47,766 nucleotides of DNA from assembly GCA_017396845.1 (NCBI GenBank), contig JAFQKQ010000121.1:1-47766 (forward strand), read 5' to 3'. The notes beneath the pieces are model-generated. The model saw only the letters and a list, made by a program, of their open reading frames with translations, was not told the origin of the DNA and did no database searches. Position 1 is the stretch's first letter. Each line of letters begins with the position of its first letter. This document shows positions 33,086 to 41,709 of this stretch, piece by piece. A program made the position numbers and the translations under genes. The stretch is from Clostridia bacterium. GTDB taxonomy: Bacteria; Bacillota; Clostridia; Christensenellales; Aristaeellaceae.

Positions 33086-34612
33086 TTACGCCGTCAGCTT
33101 GTCCATATACTTTCTTCCGAGGGTGAGAACTGCGATTCCGATTAAGAACAAGAGCATGATTCCCAGTACGCCGTAGCTGGAGCGGCCGGTTATGCTGGCG
33201 ACGAAGGCGTAAAGGGCAGGGCCGATTACGGCGGCGAACTTTCCGAAGATATCGAAGAAGCCGAAGAATTCGTTGGACTGGTTTTTCGGAATGAGCTTTC
33301 CGAAGTAGGAGCGGGATACGGCCTGAATACCGCCCTGAACGGTGCCTACCATGAATGCCATCATCCAGAACAGCGTTGTGGAAAAGGCGATATCGCTGTT
33401 GTATGCATCGAATACTTCCTTATGATCGTTCGCTGCGAGCAGGAGATCTGCGCGGATGGCGGCTTCCGCATCGCTGTACGCCGCTTTTTGCTCGTCATCC
33501 TTGAAGAAGGAAAGGGATTCGATTTCTTCCTGCGCGTTTTCTGCGCGGAGTATGGCGATTGCGTCGTTTTTGTAGGTTTCCATGTCTTCGTCGCTGATTT
33601 CGGGAAGCTGGGCAATGTGCATATTCACGGTATCCTGAACGACCTGCTTGCTGCTTTCTTGCGTGGGTTCCATGGATGCGCCCATATAGAAGCCTACAAG
33701 GCAGATGGTGATGTAAATGGCAACGGCCATGGAGAGGGATTTGCGCGCGCCGATTTTTTCGGAAAGCCTTGCAAACAGTATCGAGCAGGGGAAAGCTACG
33801 ATCTGAGTAACCAGAAGCGCGAGAATCATTCCGGTGGAGCCTAAGCCCAGGGTGGAGCCGTAGGCGGTGGAGATGCTGATGATGGTGTTTACGCCGTCGA
33901 TGTAGAAGAAGTAGGCGACCATGAAGATGAAAAGGCCGCGGCGGGAGATGATGGCTTTGAAGGTGTTTACTACGTTTTTCAGTATGTCCGCCGGATGGAA
34001 TGCGCGGCTGTTTTCGATAAAGTGCTCTTGCTTTACGTTTTTCAGGAACGGAATCGTAAATACCGCCCACCATGCGCTTACGATCAGTACGGAGAATACC
34101 TGCGCAAAGGTATTATAATCGAATATGAGCAGTATGGCGATAGAGATTACGAAGGGAATCGTAGATCCGCCGATGTAGCCCATGGCATAGCCCCAAGAGG
34201 ACACACGGTCCATTCTTTCGTCCGTGGTTACGTCGGTCAGGAACGAATCGTAGAACAGGTTCGAACCGGCAAAGCCGATATGGGAGATGACATAGCCGAT
34301 CAGACACAATTTCAGATTGCCGAAGGCTGCCATGAGCGGCGTGAACACAACGCCCAGCAGCACGAATGCGGTGAACAGCTTTTTCTTCATGCCCTTGTGG
34401 TCTGCAATGCTTCCGAGGAAGGGCGCGAGAATGGCGATGACGAAGGTGGCGATGGAAGAGGCGTAGCCCCAGCGGATATCCCCGCCCGGGAAGGTGGATG
34501 CGAAGATGGTGGGGTAAATGGCAGCCATGATGTTGGTGGCATAGATGGAGTTGGCCCAGTCGTACATGATCCAGCTCCATTCCTTCTTGGAAAAGCGCTC
34601 CTTAAGCTTCAT
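33086..34612 (-). CDS. MFS transporter, UMF1/Atg22-like
   Basis: A 508-residue membrane protein of the major facilitator superfamily. It opens KKEWSWIMYDWANSIYATNIM, the typical UMF1 start, with DHKGMKKKL as the loop 2-3 motif and GTVQGGIQAVSRSYFGKLIP late in the protein. There are about 12 membrane segments. An insert of about 85 mostly charged residues (about 308-395) lies between two membrane segments of the second half and probably faces outward. Substrate unknown; relatives include amino-acid exporters. GGAGGAG precedes the ATG. It follows the SecB-like gene by 13 bases, so the two are probably one operon. Confidence 0.88.
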   Translation of the reverse strand: MKLKERFSKKEWSWIMYDWANSIYATNIMAAIYPTIFASTFPGGDIRWGYASSIATFVIAILAPFLGSIADHKGMKKKLFTAFVLLGVVFTPLMAAFGNLKLCLIGYVISHIGFAGSNLFYDSFLTDVTTDERMDRVSSWGYAMGYIGGSTIPFVISIAILLIFDYNTFAQVFSVLIVSAWWAVFTIPFLKNVKQEHFIENSRAFHPADILKNVVNTFKAIISRRGLFIFMVAYFFYIDGVNTIISISTAYGSTLGLGSTGMILALLVTQIVAFPCSILFARLSEKIGARKSLSMAVAIYITICLVGFYMGASMEPTQESSKQVVQDTVNMHIAQLPEISDEDMETYKNDAIAILRAENAQEEIESLSFFKDDEQKAAYSDAEAAIRADLLLAANDHKEVFDAYNSDIAFSTTLFWMMAFMVGTVQGGIQAVSRSYFGKLIPKNQSNEFFGFFDIFGKFAAVIGPALYAFVASITGRSSYGVLGIMLLFLIGIAVLTLGRKYMDKLTA

Positions 34613-34625
34613 GTCTACTCCTCCT

Positions 34626-35036
34626 TCAATTGTTCTTTTGTACGTTCAAGTTGTCCGGATTGATCGGAGGCAGGCTGATGGGGTTCATGCCGCCCATCTG
34701 CGTTGCGCCTGCAATCAGCGTGCGCGCATGGTTGAACAGCTGCACAAACGCCTGCTTGTGGAATTCCTTGGGATCAATCGTCGCATCCTCGCCGGGCTTG
34801 GCGACGGCCAGGAAAATGCCGCGCATGCGAAGCTTGATATACAGCGGAGAATTATCGTCCATATTGCCGATTTCGATGCTCATTTCCGATGAAATCGGCT
34901 GCTTTTCCTTTTGCGGGAACACCTGAAATCGGATTTCCGGCTTCATTTGAAACTGGTGGTTGGGCTTATCGATCATTTCGTTGTGAAGCTCGAATTCCTG
35001 CAGAATATGCTTGTGAAGAACGGCGATGGCAGCCAT
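34626..35036 (-). CDS. SecB-like chaperone-family protein
   Basis: A 136-residue protein whose C-terminus LFNHARTLIAGATQMGGMNPISLPPINPDNL matches the SecB pattern of an aromatic/arginine helix followed by a Gly-Pro-rich strand (LFPYARELI...GG..PL.LPPIN). The preceding beta region (SSEMSIEIGNMDDNSPLYIKLRMRGIFLAV) fits the SecB four-strand sheet. SecB itself is a proteobacterial export chaperone and is unusual in Firmicutes; SecB-like proteins also occur in toxin-antitoxin-chaperone systems, but no toxin pair is seen here. The ATG at 35036 follows GAGGAGGTAA. Related phage proteins also carry this fold, so function is open. Confidence 0.72.
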   Translation of the reverse strand: MAAIAVLHKHILQEFELHNEMIDKPNHQFQMKPEIRFQVFPQKEKQPISSEMSIEIGNMDDNSPLYIKLRMRGIFLAVAKPGEDATIDPKEFHKQAFVQLFNHARTLIAGATQMGGMNPISLPPINPDNLNVQKNN

Positions 35037-35102
35037 AAGTATTACCTCCTCGTAAACGCATTTTCTTTTCAGGAAAGGCGAAAATGCAACCGTATATGTA
35101 AA

Positions 35103-35131
35103 TTTATAATATTGTAATGGATGAGCGTAAA
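35103..35131 (-). promoter_or_regulatory. Promoter of the SecB-like/MFS pair
   Basis: On the minus strand, -35 TTTACG (35126-35131), 17-base spacer, -10 TATAAA (35103-35108). Confidence 0.5.
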
Positions 35132-35398
35132 ATATATGTGAAAAAAACAGATGAATCACATTGGGACGCAAGTTAAATTCTGCTGATTACGGTTAACGGT
35201 GGAAATTTCCGATGCATGCCCGCCGCAGGGGAACAGGCGGCGTAGGGTTTTCAGAAAATCAAGCTGCGGGACTTTTCAAATTCTTCCGGTGATGATATAC
35301 TGAAGATGCTGCCCTTTGGAAGCGGCCTGCATATGCGCTTTATACGGCGGCGGAATGCAGGCAAAGAGATAGATGAATATATGCGCGGGAAATCACCG

Positions 35399-35792
35399 AT
35401 GATTCAGGGCGCCGGAGCTTCTGCCGGAAAGAGTGTGCTTTGCGCTGCGCGTATAGAAGGACTTCGTTAAGGAAGCTCCGTTTCAGGCGCAGAATACGGC
35501 GCTCAATTCGTTTGTCACGAAGGACGGGCTTGAAATGGGACGCGCGCAGGTTACGCAGGCACGGGCCGCCCTGCTTAGATCAATCTGCGGCGAGGCGATA
35601 TCAATCTGGGCGCATATTCGCGATAGGGATGGCGTTTCTTCTGAAGACGCTGAGGCGGTAAGCATTGATGAATTCCGTGATAGGGAGTTTGACCGAATTT
35701 TGGATATTGTGCGGGCAAGCCTGGATACGGACGGGGTTTACCGCATTATGAGAGGGGGGCATAACGCGTGCAGGATGCGATTTTCGCGCTGA
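35399..35792 (+). pseudogene. cobQ: Decayed cobyric acid synthase (cobQ/cbiP) remnant
   Basis: The P-loop start MIQGAGASAGKSVLCAA (35399 on) is broken by a stop at 35468-35470 and a frameshift. In another frame the CobQ block [18 protein letters not shown], then [14 protein letters not shown], follows. After a junction near 35575 it jumps to a CobQ-like C-terminus, [15 protein letters not shown] then [12 protein letters not shown]. CobQ is about 500 residues, so roughly 370 are missing. The remnant ends over the start of cbiB. It shows that the host once made cobalamin and has lost this amidation step, unless a second copy exists. The 360 bases upstream hold the SecB-like promoter and a weak TATACT element (35296-35301). 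Confidence 0.8.
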
Positions 35793-36727
35793 TTATCGGC
35801 TATATACTGGATCTTCTGTTTGGGGATCCGGCGTGGCTGTATCATCCCGTGTGCATCATCGGAAAATACATATCCTTTGCGGAAAAGAAGCTCAGAAAGC
35901 GTGGCGGGAACCTTCGGAAAAGCGCAGTGCTGCTTACGCTTTCCACCGTTTTGATCGCTATGCTTGTGACTGCGCTCATTTTATGGGGCGTCAGCTTCCT
36001 TGGAAGAATACCGCTGATCATCGCTATGGCGCTGATCAACTGGATGGGAATCGCTTCTACCTGCCTTGCCGGAGAGGCAAAGGGCGTTATGAAGGCGCTT
36101 GACAGGAGCGTAGAGGACGGACGGATGCAGGTGGCGCGGATTGTAGGGCGCGACACAAAGAGCCTGAATGAAGAGGAGATTATCAAGGCGACGGTTGAAA
36201 CCGTGGCGGAAAACACGACGGACGGCGTGATATCCCCGCTGTTTTATGCATTTCTCGGCGGTCCCGTGCTTTTGTGGGGTTTTAAGGCGGCGAGCACGCT
36301 GGATTCCATGGTCGGCTATATGGATGAAAAATACCGCGATATCGGCTGGTCGAGCGCGAAGCTGGACGATATCCTGAACTTCATTCCCGCGCGGATTACT
36401 TCTATGCTGATGGTGATTGCTTCGTATATCCTGAGATTCGATGGAAAAAATGCTTTTCGCATCGTCCGGCGCGACCACGCCAATCACAAAAGCCCGAACT
36501 GCGCTTGGAGCGAAGCGGCTGCTGCCGGCGCGCTTCATATACAGCTGGGCGGCACGCATGATTATTTCGGAAAGCCCGTAGAGAAACCCACAATTGGCGA
36601 TAACGACCGGGCAGCGGAGAAGGGCGACATCATAAAAACGAATAAGCTGATGTATTTGTCGGGGATGATAATGCTTGTTTTGATTGCGGTTGCGGCAGGA
36701 TTTGCCTGCGGGTGGACGATGGGCTGA
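35768..36727 (+). CDS. cbiB: Adenosylcobinamide-phosphate synthase CbiB/CobD
   Basis: Joins aminopropanol (or its phosphate) to adenosylcobyric acid to give cobinamide. The 319-residue membrane protein has the family start [14 protein letters not shown] and the blocks [23 protein letters not shown] and [17 protein letters not shown], with about four or five hydrophobic segments. It uses a GTG start preceded by GAGGGGGG. It overlaps the cobQ remnant. With cobQ lost, it could serve salvage of cobyric acid, or be on the way out. Confidence 0.93.
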   Translation: MQDAIFALIIGYILDLLFGDPAWLYHPVCIIGKYISFAEKKLRKRGGNLRKSAVLLTLSTVLIAMLVTALILWGVSFLGRIPLIIAMALINWMGIASTCLAGEAKGVMKALDRSVEDGRMQVARIVGRDTKSLNEEEIIKATVETVAENTTDGVISPLFYAFLGGPVLLWGFKAASTLDSMVGYMDEKYRDIGWSSAKLDDILNFIPARITSMLMVIASYILRFDGKNAFRIVRRDHANHKSPNCAWSEAAAAGALHIQLGGTHDYFGKPVEKPTIGDNDRAAEKGDIIKTNKLMYLSGMIMLVLIAVAAGFACGWTMG

Positions 36728-36864
36728 ATCGAGCGGATTTTCTAAAATGTGTTCGGGACGGATTGTTTTTGATAGGCGGTGCGGTGGGTACAAACCCGAT
36801 AAAAGCGGCAATGCCGGGAGCGTTCCGTTCGGAAATATGGGCGCTTTAGAATCAAAAATACCGG

Positions 36865-36893
36865 TTGACGGAAGCGTGAAAAAGACGTATAAT
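36865..36893 (+). promoter_or_regulatory. Promoter of the cobalamin riboswitch-btu transcript
   Basis: -35 TTGACG (36865-36870), 17-base spacer, -10 TATAAT (36888-36893). Transcription would start near 36900, just before the riboswitch. Confidence 0.75.
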
Positions 36894-36904
36894 ATGTTTT
36901 GACA

Positions 36905-37085
36905 AATGAATAGCCGGTGTATCTGCGCAGCGATGCGCGGCGCTCTTTCGGGAGCGTCAGAGAATTCGGATGAGAGTTCCGGGCTATCCCAGTAACCGTG
37001 AAGCCGACGAACGCGTGATGAAGCCACTGCCGATTGGGCGGGAAGGCGCGCAAGTAGAATGAAGCCAAGCCGGGAGAACTGTTTA
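36905..37085 (+). ncRNA. Cobalamin riboswitch
   Basis: The B12-box elements are in order: GGTG near 36916, GAATTCGG, GGCTATCCCAGTAACCGTGA, then GAAGCCACTG (37020-37029), GGGAAGG near 37039, AATGAAGCCAAGCCGGGAG ending near 37077. This is the class I/II cobalamin aptamer. It precedes the btuF-btuC-btuD importer. Excess adenosylcobalamin should reduce import. Confidence 0.88.
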
Positions 37086-37225
37086 CACCGTGAATCAAAT
37101 CATTCCCCTGGGGTTGGGCGTGCTATTGAGCGGATGGCTCGTGCTTTTGCGATACGGAAGACTTGTTTTCCTAAGCTGCGGAGGCAGTATTTTCGTGTGA
37201 TACGAATGGAGCCGCCGGTTCGATT

Positions 37226-37257
37226 AGTGTTCCTCAGGGAGGAACGCTGTTTTTTTA
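37226..37257 (+). terminator. Riboswitch expression-platform terminator
   Basis: AGTGTTCCTC pairs with GAGGAACGCT (10 bp, one G-T), then a run of seven T. It lies 140 bases after the aptamer and 57 before btuF, so the switch probably acts on transcription. Confidence 0.8.
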
Positions 37258-37313
37258 TCAAAAAACGGGTTTCTCTTGCTAATTCATTTGATCAATATTG
37301 AGGAGGGACTGTT

Positions 37314-38237
37314 ATGTCCAAAAAGCTCGTTTCCCTGTTTCTGGCCATGCTAATGATCATCGGCATGGCGTCCTTTGCAATGGCCGAGGATACCTCCGTC
37401 ACCATTACCGACATGCACGGACGCGTTGTTACGCTCACGGAGCCTGCAAAGCGTATTGTTGCGCTTACCCCGGCGGACTGTGAGATTCTGTGCGCCATCG
37501 GCTGTGAAGAAATGCTGGTCGGCCGCGGAGAATACTGCGATTATCCGGAAACCATTCTGTCTCTGCCCGAACTGGCGACTGGCGAAAATTTGAACATTGA
37601 AGAGATTCTTGCGCTCGATGCTCAGGTGCTTCTGATGAGCGACATGGATCAGACCAACGAACAGGTGAAGCTTCTGGAAGAAAACGGCGTGAGGGTGGTT
37701 GTCAGCAAGACCACGGATATCGAGGGCGTATACACCGCCATCCGCATGATCGGCCGCTTGATGGGCAAAAATCAGGAGGCCGAGAGCGTAATCAGCGATA
37801 TGCAGCGCACCTTCGATTACCTTTCCTCCGCATCCGCTGAAAGCGATAAGACCGTCTATTTTGAGGTTATGCCGCTGGAGTGGGGCCTCTGGAGTGCCGG
37901 CACCAACACCTTCATGCATGAGATTGCCGAAATCTGCGGCATAAAGAACGCGTTCGGCGATATTGAAGGCTGGCAGGCAATCAGCGAGGAGCAGGTGATT
38001 TCCCGCGATCCCGATTACATCGTGCTGGTTACCGGCATGGGCGAAACCGCTGTAGACGAAGTGCTCGGCCGCGCAGGCTGGGGCGATATGAAGGCGATTC
38101 AGAATAAAACGGTTTACAATGCGGATTCCTACGCCATGACCCGTCCCTCGCCGCGTCTCAAGGACGCCGCAATTGATCTTTTTGAGTTCCTGTACGGAGT
38201 AGAAATCGATGAAAGTGCGATTCGGGCAGCGGAATAA
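37314..38237 (+). CDS. btuF: Cobalamin ABC transporter substrate-binding protein (BtuF-like)
   Basis: A 307-residue class III binding protein: signal peptide (KKLVSLFLAMLMIIGMASFAMA), then PAKRIVALTPADCEILCAIG, GEYCDYP and a long backbone helix, then FYGVEI near the end. Such proteins bind B12, heme or siderophores; the riboswitch upstream points to cobinamide or cobalamin. The signal peptide ends AMA-E without a lipobox cysteine, odd for a monoderm Firmicute, where binding proteins are normally lipid-anchored. GAGGAGG precedes the ATG. A 271-base spacer with repeats separates it from btuC. Confidence 0.87.
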   Translation: MSKKLVSLFLAMLMIIGMASFAMAEDTSVTITDMHGRVVTLTEPAKRIVALTPADCEILCAIGCEEMLVGRGEYCDYPETILSLPELATGENLNIEEILALDAQVLLMSDMDQTNEQVKLLEENGVRVVVSKTTDIEGVYTAIRMIGRLMGKNQEAESVISDMQRTFDYLSSASAESDKTVYFEVMPLEWGLWSAGTNTFMHEIAEICGIKNAFGDIEGWQAISEEQVISRDPDYIVLVTGMGETAVDEVLGRAGWGDMKAIQNKTVYNADSYAMTRPSPRLKDAAIDLFEFLYGVEIDESAIRAAE

Positions 38238-38242
38238 GGAAT

Positions 38243-38339
38243 GAGAACGATTGAACGATACGGGAACGATTGAACAAAACGGGAACGTTTGAATGAAACG
38301 GGAATGATTGAGAACGAATGATAACGTTTGAACGAATCC
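38243..38339 (+). repeat. Five tandem 19-bp repeats between btuF and btuC
   Basis: Units of the type GGGAACGATTGAACGAAAC start at 38243, 38262, 38281, 38300 (21 bases) and 38321. They differ by a few bases. There are no spacers, so this is not a CRISPR array. Confidence 0.75.
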
Positions 38340-38415
38340 CTCAGCCGCTCATGCGCCGGCGTCCCTTCACAGAAGGGACGCCAAGAGGCATGTAAGCCGG
38401 CGAATTCTTTTTGTT
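38332..38415 (+). repeat. Dispersed palindromic repeat, copy B
   Basis: Begins ACGAATCCCTCAG, has a perfect 11-bp hairpin GGCGTCCCTTC/GAAGGGACGCC (38358-38382) and ends GTAAGCCGGC plus TTCTTTTTG. Related to copy A at 24823-24905. It joins directly to the last 19-bp tandem unit. Confidence 0.6.
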
Positions 38416-38508
38416 TGCACTTATCGTATTCTGCAGCAGCTCCCTGTAATCTTGCCTACGCTTCTTTTATGCATTTTTCCTTATCACAACAGCCGCATGC
38501 GAGGTATT

Positions 38509-39540
38509 ATGAAAACATTATCCGAACGCTTTTCATGGAGCACCTATGTTTTGTTTGTTTTTGCGCTTTTTGCTTCGATGCTCCTTTGCGTATGCATTGG
38601 CAGCGTGAATATACCGATAAAAAACACGCTGACCGCTATGTGGAATACGCTTTGGGGGCTTGAAATGCCCGAAGGGGTATCCAAAAACATCATCGTAAAC
38701 ATCCGCCTTCCGCGTGTAATCAATGTGGCGCTTGTGGGGGCGCAGCTGTCTCTGTGCGGCGCAGCCATGCAGGGGCTTTTGAGAAACCCGCTGGCGGACG
38801 GATCGACGCTCGGCGTAAGCTCCGGCGCGTCGTTGGGCGCTGTGATTTCTCTGGCGTTCGGCGTAAGTATTCCGGGCTTTGAATATGCAGGCACGATGAT
38901 CATGGCGATCGGCTTTGCGTTTTTATCGCTCCTTCTGATACTCTCTCTTGCCTATGTTCTGGACAGATCCATGTCCACCAATTCCATCATATTAATCGGC
39001 GTGATATTTTCCATGTTCACCTCCAGCGCCATGAATCTGATCATCACCTTTGCCAGCGACCATGCGCGTTCCATTGCCTTCTGGACGATGGGTTCGCTGT
39101 CCGGAACGAATTACGGACAGTCCGGCATACTGCTTCTTTCCTTTGTGCTTGGCGGGGGCGTGATCCTGCGCTATGCATGCGAACTCAACGCATTCGCCGT
39201 CGGCGAAGACAATGCCCGCCATATCGGCGTAAACGTAAGAAGGGTAAAGCTTGTGATACTGATCGCTGTTTCCGTAATGATCGGCGTATGCGTGTCCATC
39301 AGCGGAACCATAGCCTTTGTGGGGCTTGTCATGCCGCATATGACCCGCATGATTGCGGGCCCGAATCACAAGCGGCTGCTCACATCGTCCATGTTCTCGG
39401 GCGCAGTTTTCCTGCTGCTTGCGGATCTCATCGCCCGAACGATCATCAGCCCCGTTGAATTGTCCATAGGCGTGGTTACGTCGCTGGTGGGCGCGGCGGC
39501 GTTTATCGTTATATTCTACCGCACGAGAAAGGGCAGGTGA
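38509..39540 (+). CDS. btuC: Cobalamin ABC transporter permease (FecCD/BtuC family)
   Basis: A 343-residue permease with about ten membrane segments. Family blocks are RLPRVINVALVGAQLSLCGAAMQGLLRNPLADGSTLGVSSGAS near residues 60-100 and GTIAFVGLVMPHMTRM near 265, which is the coupling loop to the ATPase. I chose the ATG at 38509, preceded by GCGAGG; frames from 38452 or 38497 lack a site. Its TGA overlaps the GTG start of btuD. FecCD permeases also serve siderophores and heme; the upstream B12 riboswitch favours cobalamin. Confidence 0.9.
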   Translation: MKTLSERFSWSTYVLFVFALFASMLLCVCIGSVNIPIKNTLTAMWNTLWGLEMPEGVSKNIIVNIRLPRVINVALVGAQLSLCGAAMQGLLRNPLADGSTLGVSSGASLGAVISLAFGVSIPGFEYAGTMIMAIGFAFLSLLLILSLAYVLDRSMSTNSIILIGVIFSMFTSSAMNLIITFASDHARSIAFWTMGSLSGTNYGQSGILLLSFVLGGGVILRYACELNAFAVGEDNARHIGVNVRRVKLVILIAVSVMIGVCVSISGTIAFVGLVMPHMTRMIAGPNHKRLLTSSMFSGAVFLLLADLIARTIISPVELSIGVVTSLVGAAAFIVIFYRTRKGR

Positions 39541-40310
39541 CGAAGGTGCTTGAGGTTCGGAATGTAACCGTGCGCTACGGCGAGCATACCGTGTTGGACC
39601 GCTTGTCCTTCTCTCTTCAGGAGGGTCAGTGGCTGATGCTGGCGGGACCGAACGGAGCCGGAAAATCCACCATGATCGAAACGATTTTTGAGGGCACTCC
39701 TTATACGGGCGAAATCTTTCTGGAAGGAAAGAACGTTCGAAAATATAAGCCGCACCTGCTGGCGCAGAAAATCGGCGTGATGGCGCAGAAGAATTCCGTG
39801 GGATATGGATATACCGTAGAGGAAGTGGTGGGGCTCGGAAGATACGCCCATTCCTCGGGATTCCTTGTAAACCGCGACGACGAGGGGAAAAAGCTGGTGG
39901 ACGAAGCGCTTGAAAAAACAGGGCTCATGCACCTTAGAAAAGCAAGCGTGCTCACGCTCTCCGGCGGCGAGCTTCAGCGAACGTTCCTCGCCCAGGTGTT
40001 TGCCCAGAATCCGCAGATTCTGATTCTGGATGAGCCTGCCAATCATCTGGATCTGGTATATCAGAAGCATATCTTCTCGCTGATTCAGGAATGGCTCGCG
40101 TTTCCCGGGCGCGCCGTGCTGAGCGTGGTTCACGATCTGAGCCTCGCGAAAAAATACGGCACGCATACCATCCTCGTTAATGGCGGCCAAGCAGCGGCAT
40201 ACGGGAAAACCGAAGAGGTTTTAACGAGGGAGAACCTGAAAAAGGTCTACGATATGGACGTGTACGCCTGGATGCGGGGAATGCTGGAACAGTGGACGGA
40301 AGAGAATTAA
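39537..40310 (+). CDS. btuD: Cobalamin ABC transporter ATP-binding protein (BtuD/FepC family)
   Basis: A 257-residue ATPase starting at a GTG that overlaps the btuC stop. Walker A GPNGAGKST lies at residues 37-45, signature LTLSGGELQR near 140, Walker B ILILDEPANHLD near 160, and the switch His in VVHDLSLA. It completes the BtuFCD importer and is the last gene before a strong terminator. Confidence 0.93.
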   Translation: MTKVLEVRNVTVRYGEHTVLDRLSFSLQEGQWLMLAGPNGAGKSTMIETIFEGTPYTGEIFLEGKNVRKYKPHLLAQKIGVMAQKNSVGYGYTVEEVVGLGRYAHSSGFLVNRDDEGKKLVDEALEKTGLMHLRKASVLTLSGGELQRTFLAQVFAQNPQILILDEPANHLDLVYQKHIFSLIQEWLAFPGRAVLSVVHDLSLAKKYGTHTILVNGGQAAAYGKTEEVLTRENLKKVYDMDVYAWMRGMLEQWTEEN

Positions 40311-40329
40311 GTACATTATATGTAAGCAT

Positions 40330-40375
40330 AAAGCGCTTTTGTGAAGACTTTTTCTATCAAAAGCGCTTTTTTATT
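40330..40375 (+). terminator. Rho-independent terminator after btuD
   Basis: A perfect 12-bp stem AAAGCGCTTTTG/CAAAAGCGCTTT is followed by a T-run. Confidence 0.93.
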
Positions 40376-40453
40376 TAGGCCTTTTCCGTAGAAAATGTAT
40401 TTTATGTCTTTCGTACACTCCTTCATGAGTTATACTAACATTCTTAATTTCCC

Positions 40454-40477
40454 GGTGATATACTTTATGATATCACC
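40454..40477 (+). promoter_or_regulatory. Inverted repeat upstream of the SLC13-like gene, candidate operator
   Basis: GGTGATAT, 8 bases, ATATCACC: a perfect 8-bp inverted repeat 21 bases before the ATG. A TATACT (-10-like) lies just upstream at about 40431. Confidence 0.45.
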
Positions 40478-40497
40478 TATGAAAATGAGGCGCATGT

Positions 40498-41607
40498 ATG
40501 CTTACGTATCTTAAGAAGGAAAAGGTATTGACCATTTCGCTTGTGCTGGCGGTTGCTTCGATGTTTTTGGTGAAGCCGGACGCGGGGTATAAGGAGTATA
40601 TCGACTGGCGCGTGCTGGCGCTTTTGTTTGGGCTCATGCTGATTGTGAAGGGCTTTCAGGGGATCGGTCTTTTTGATCTTTTGATCAGAAAGGCGTTTAG
40701 CGGCGTAAAAAATGTGAGAAGGCTTGCGCAGCTTTTGACAGCGGTATGCTTTTTCAGCAGTATGCTCATCACAAACGACGTCGCGCTGATCACGTTTGTT
40801 CCCTTCGGGCTCATTGCGCTGTCGCTTTGCGGGCAGGAAAAACGGGCGATTCCCATCGTGGTTTTGGAAACAATCGCGGCTAATCTCGGAAGCATGGCAA
40901 CGCCCGTTGGAAATCCGCAGAATCTGTATCTGTTTTCCGCGTCCGGAATGCCGCTTGCCGGGTTTTTTGCTTCGGTTTTGCCTGTGGCGTTTATATCGTT
41001 TGTGCTTTTGATGCTTGCCTCGCTTCTCATTCCCGCAGAACCCATTCAGATGAAGCTGGAAGAAAAAAAGGACGCGCTTAATAAGCTTGAAATGGGCGTA
41101 TATTCGGTGCTTTTCATAGTAAATCTGCTGGTGGTATTCCGCGTGATCCATTTTCTGCCCGCATTGCTTTTGACGATTGCGGGCGTGCTTGCCGTAAGAA
41201 AGCCGCGTCTCCTTCTTCAGGCGGATTACGCGCTGCTTCTTACGTTCGTGGGCTTTTTCGTTTTCGTAGGAAATCTCGGAAGGGTGGAACTGATCAGAGA
41301 ATGGATTTCGTCCGTGCTCTTGGGCAGGGAAATACTCGTCTCCGCGCTTTTCAGCCAGGTGATCAGCAATGTGCCCGCTGCGATTCTCCTTAGCGGCTTT
41401 ACGGATAACTTCTCCGGCCTCTTAATCGGCGCAAACATCGGAGGCCTTGGCACGATCATCGCCTCCATGGCCAGCCTCATCTCCTATAAGCTCTACGCCG
41501 CTCAGCCCGGCGCAGACAAAACGAAATACATGCTGGTATTCACGCTGTATAACGCAATCGGTCTTGTGCTTCTTCTTGGGCTTTGCGTGCTTGCGAAGAT
41601 GGGGTGA
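40498..41607 (+). CDS. ArsB/NhaD/SLC13-type anion or cation transporter
   Basis: A 369-residue integral membrane protein with about ten hydrophobic segments. Family blocks are MLITNDVALITFVPF near residue 90 and NLGSMATPVGNPQNLYLF near 130, with the mirrored second-half motifs SQVISNVPAAILLSGF and GANIGGLGTIIASMASLISY near 290-325. This inverted-topology repeat is typical of the ion transporter superfamily (arsenite, citrate or dicarboxylate, Na+/H+). The substrate is not set. It is shorter than usual (about 420-430). No ars genes lie nearby. Confidence 0.85.
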   Translation: MLTYLKKEKVLTISLVLAVASMFLVKPDAGYKEYIDWRVLALLFGLMLIVKGFQGIGLFDLLIRKAFSGVKNVRRLAQLLTAVCFFSSMLITNDVALITFVPFGLIALSLCGQEKRAIPIVVLETIAANLGSMATPVGNPQNLYLFSASGMPLAGFFASVLPVAFISFVLLMLASLLIPAEPIQMKLEEKKDALNKLEMGVYSVLFIVNLLVVFRVIHFLPALLLTIAGVLAVRKPRLLLQADYALLLTFVGFFVFVGNLGRVELIREWISSVLLGREILVSALFSQVISNVPAAILLSGFTDNFSGLLIGANIGGLGTIIASMASLISYKLYAAQPGADKTKYMLVFTLYNAIGLVLLLGLCVLAKMG

Positions 41608-41709
41608 GGAAGCAATTTTGAGGTTGCCTGAGCGGCAGTTATTGACTCATACAAAAGAAAAATACATTTGAGAGCGTCAATGAGTATGCTTTTGACGACG
41701 CTTGGCATA

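Noticed and set aside
37089-37199. A 36-codon GTG frame (NQIIPLGLGVLLSGWLV start) between the riboswitch and its terminator
   Set aside because: Hydrophobic and open, but its only ribosome-like site belongs to the aptamer and it lies inside the expression platform.
38243-38339. Short repeats considered as a CRISPR array
   Set aside because: Units are 19 bp, joined without spacers, and no cas gene is near.
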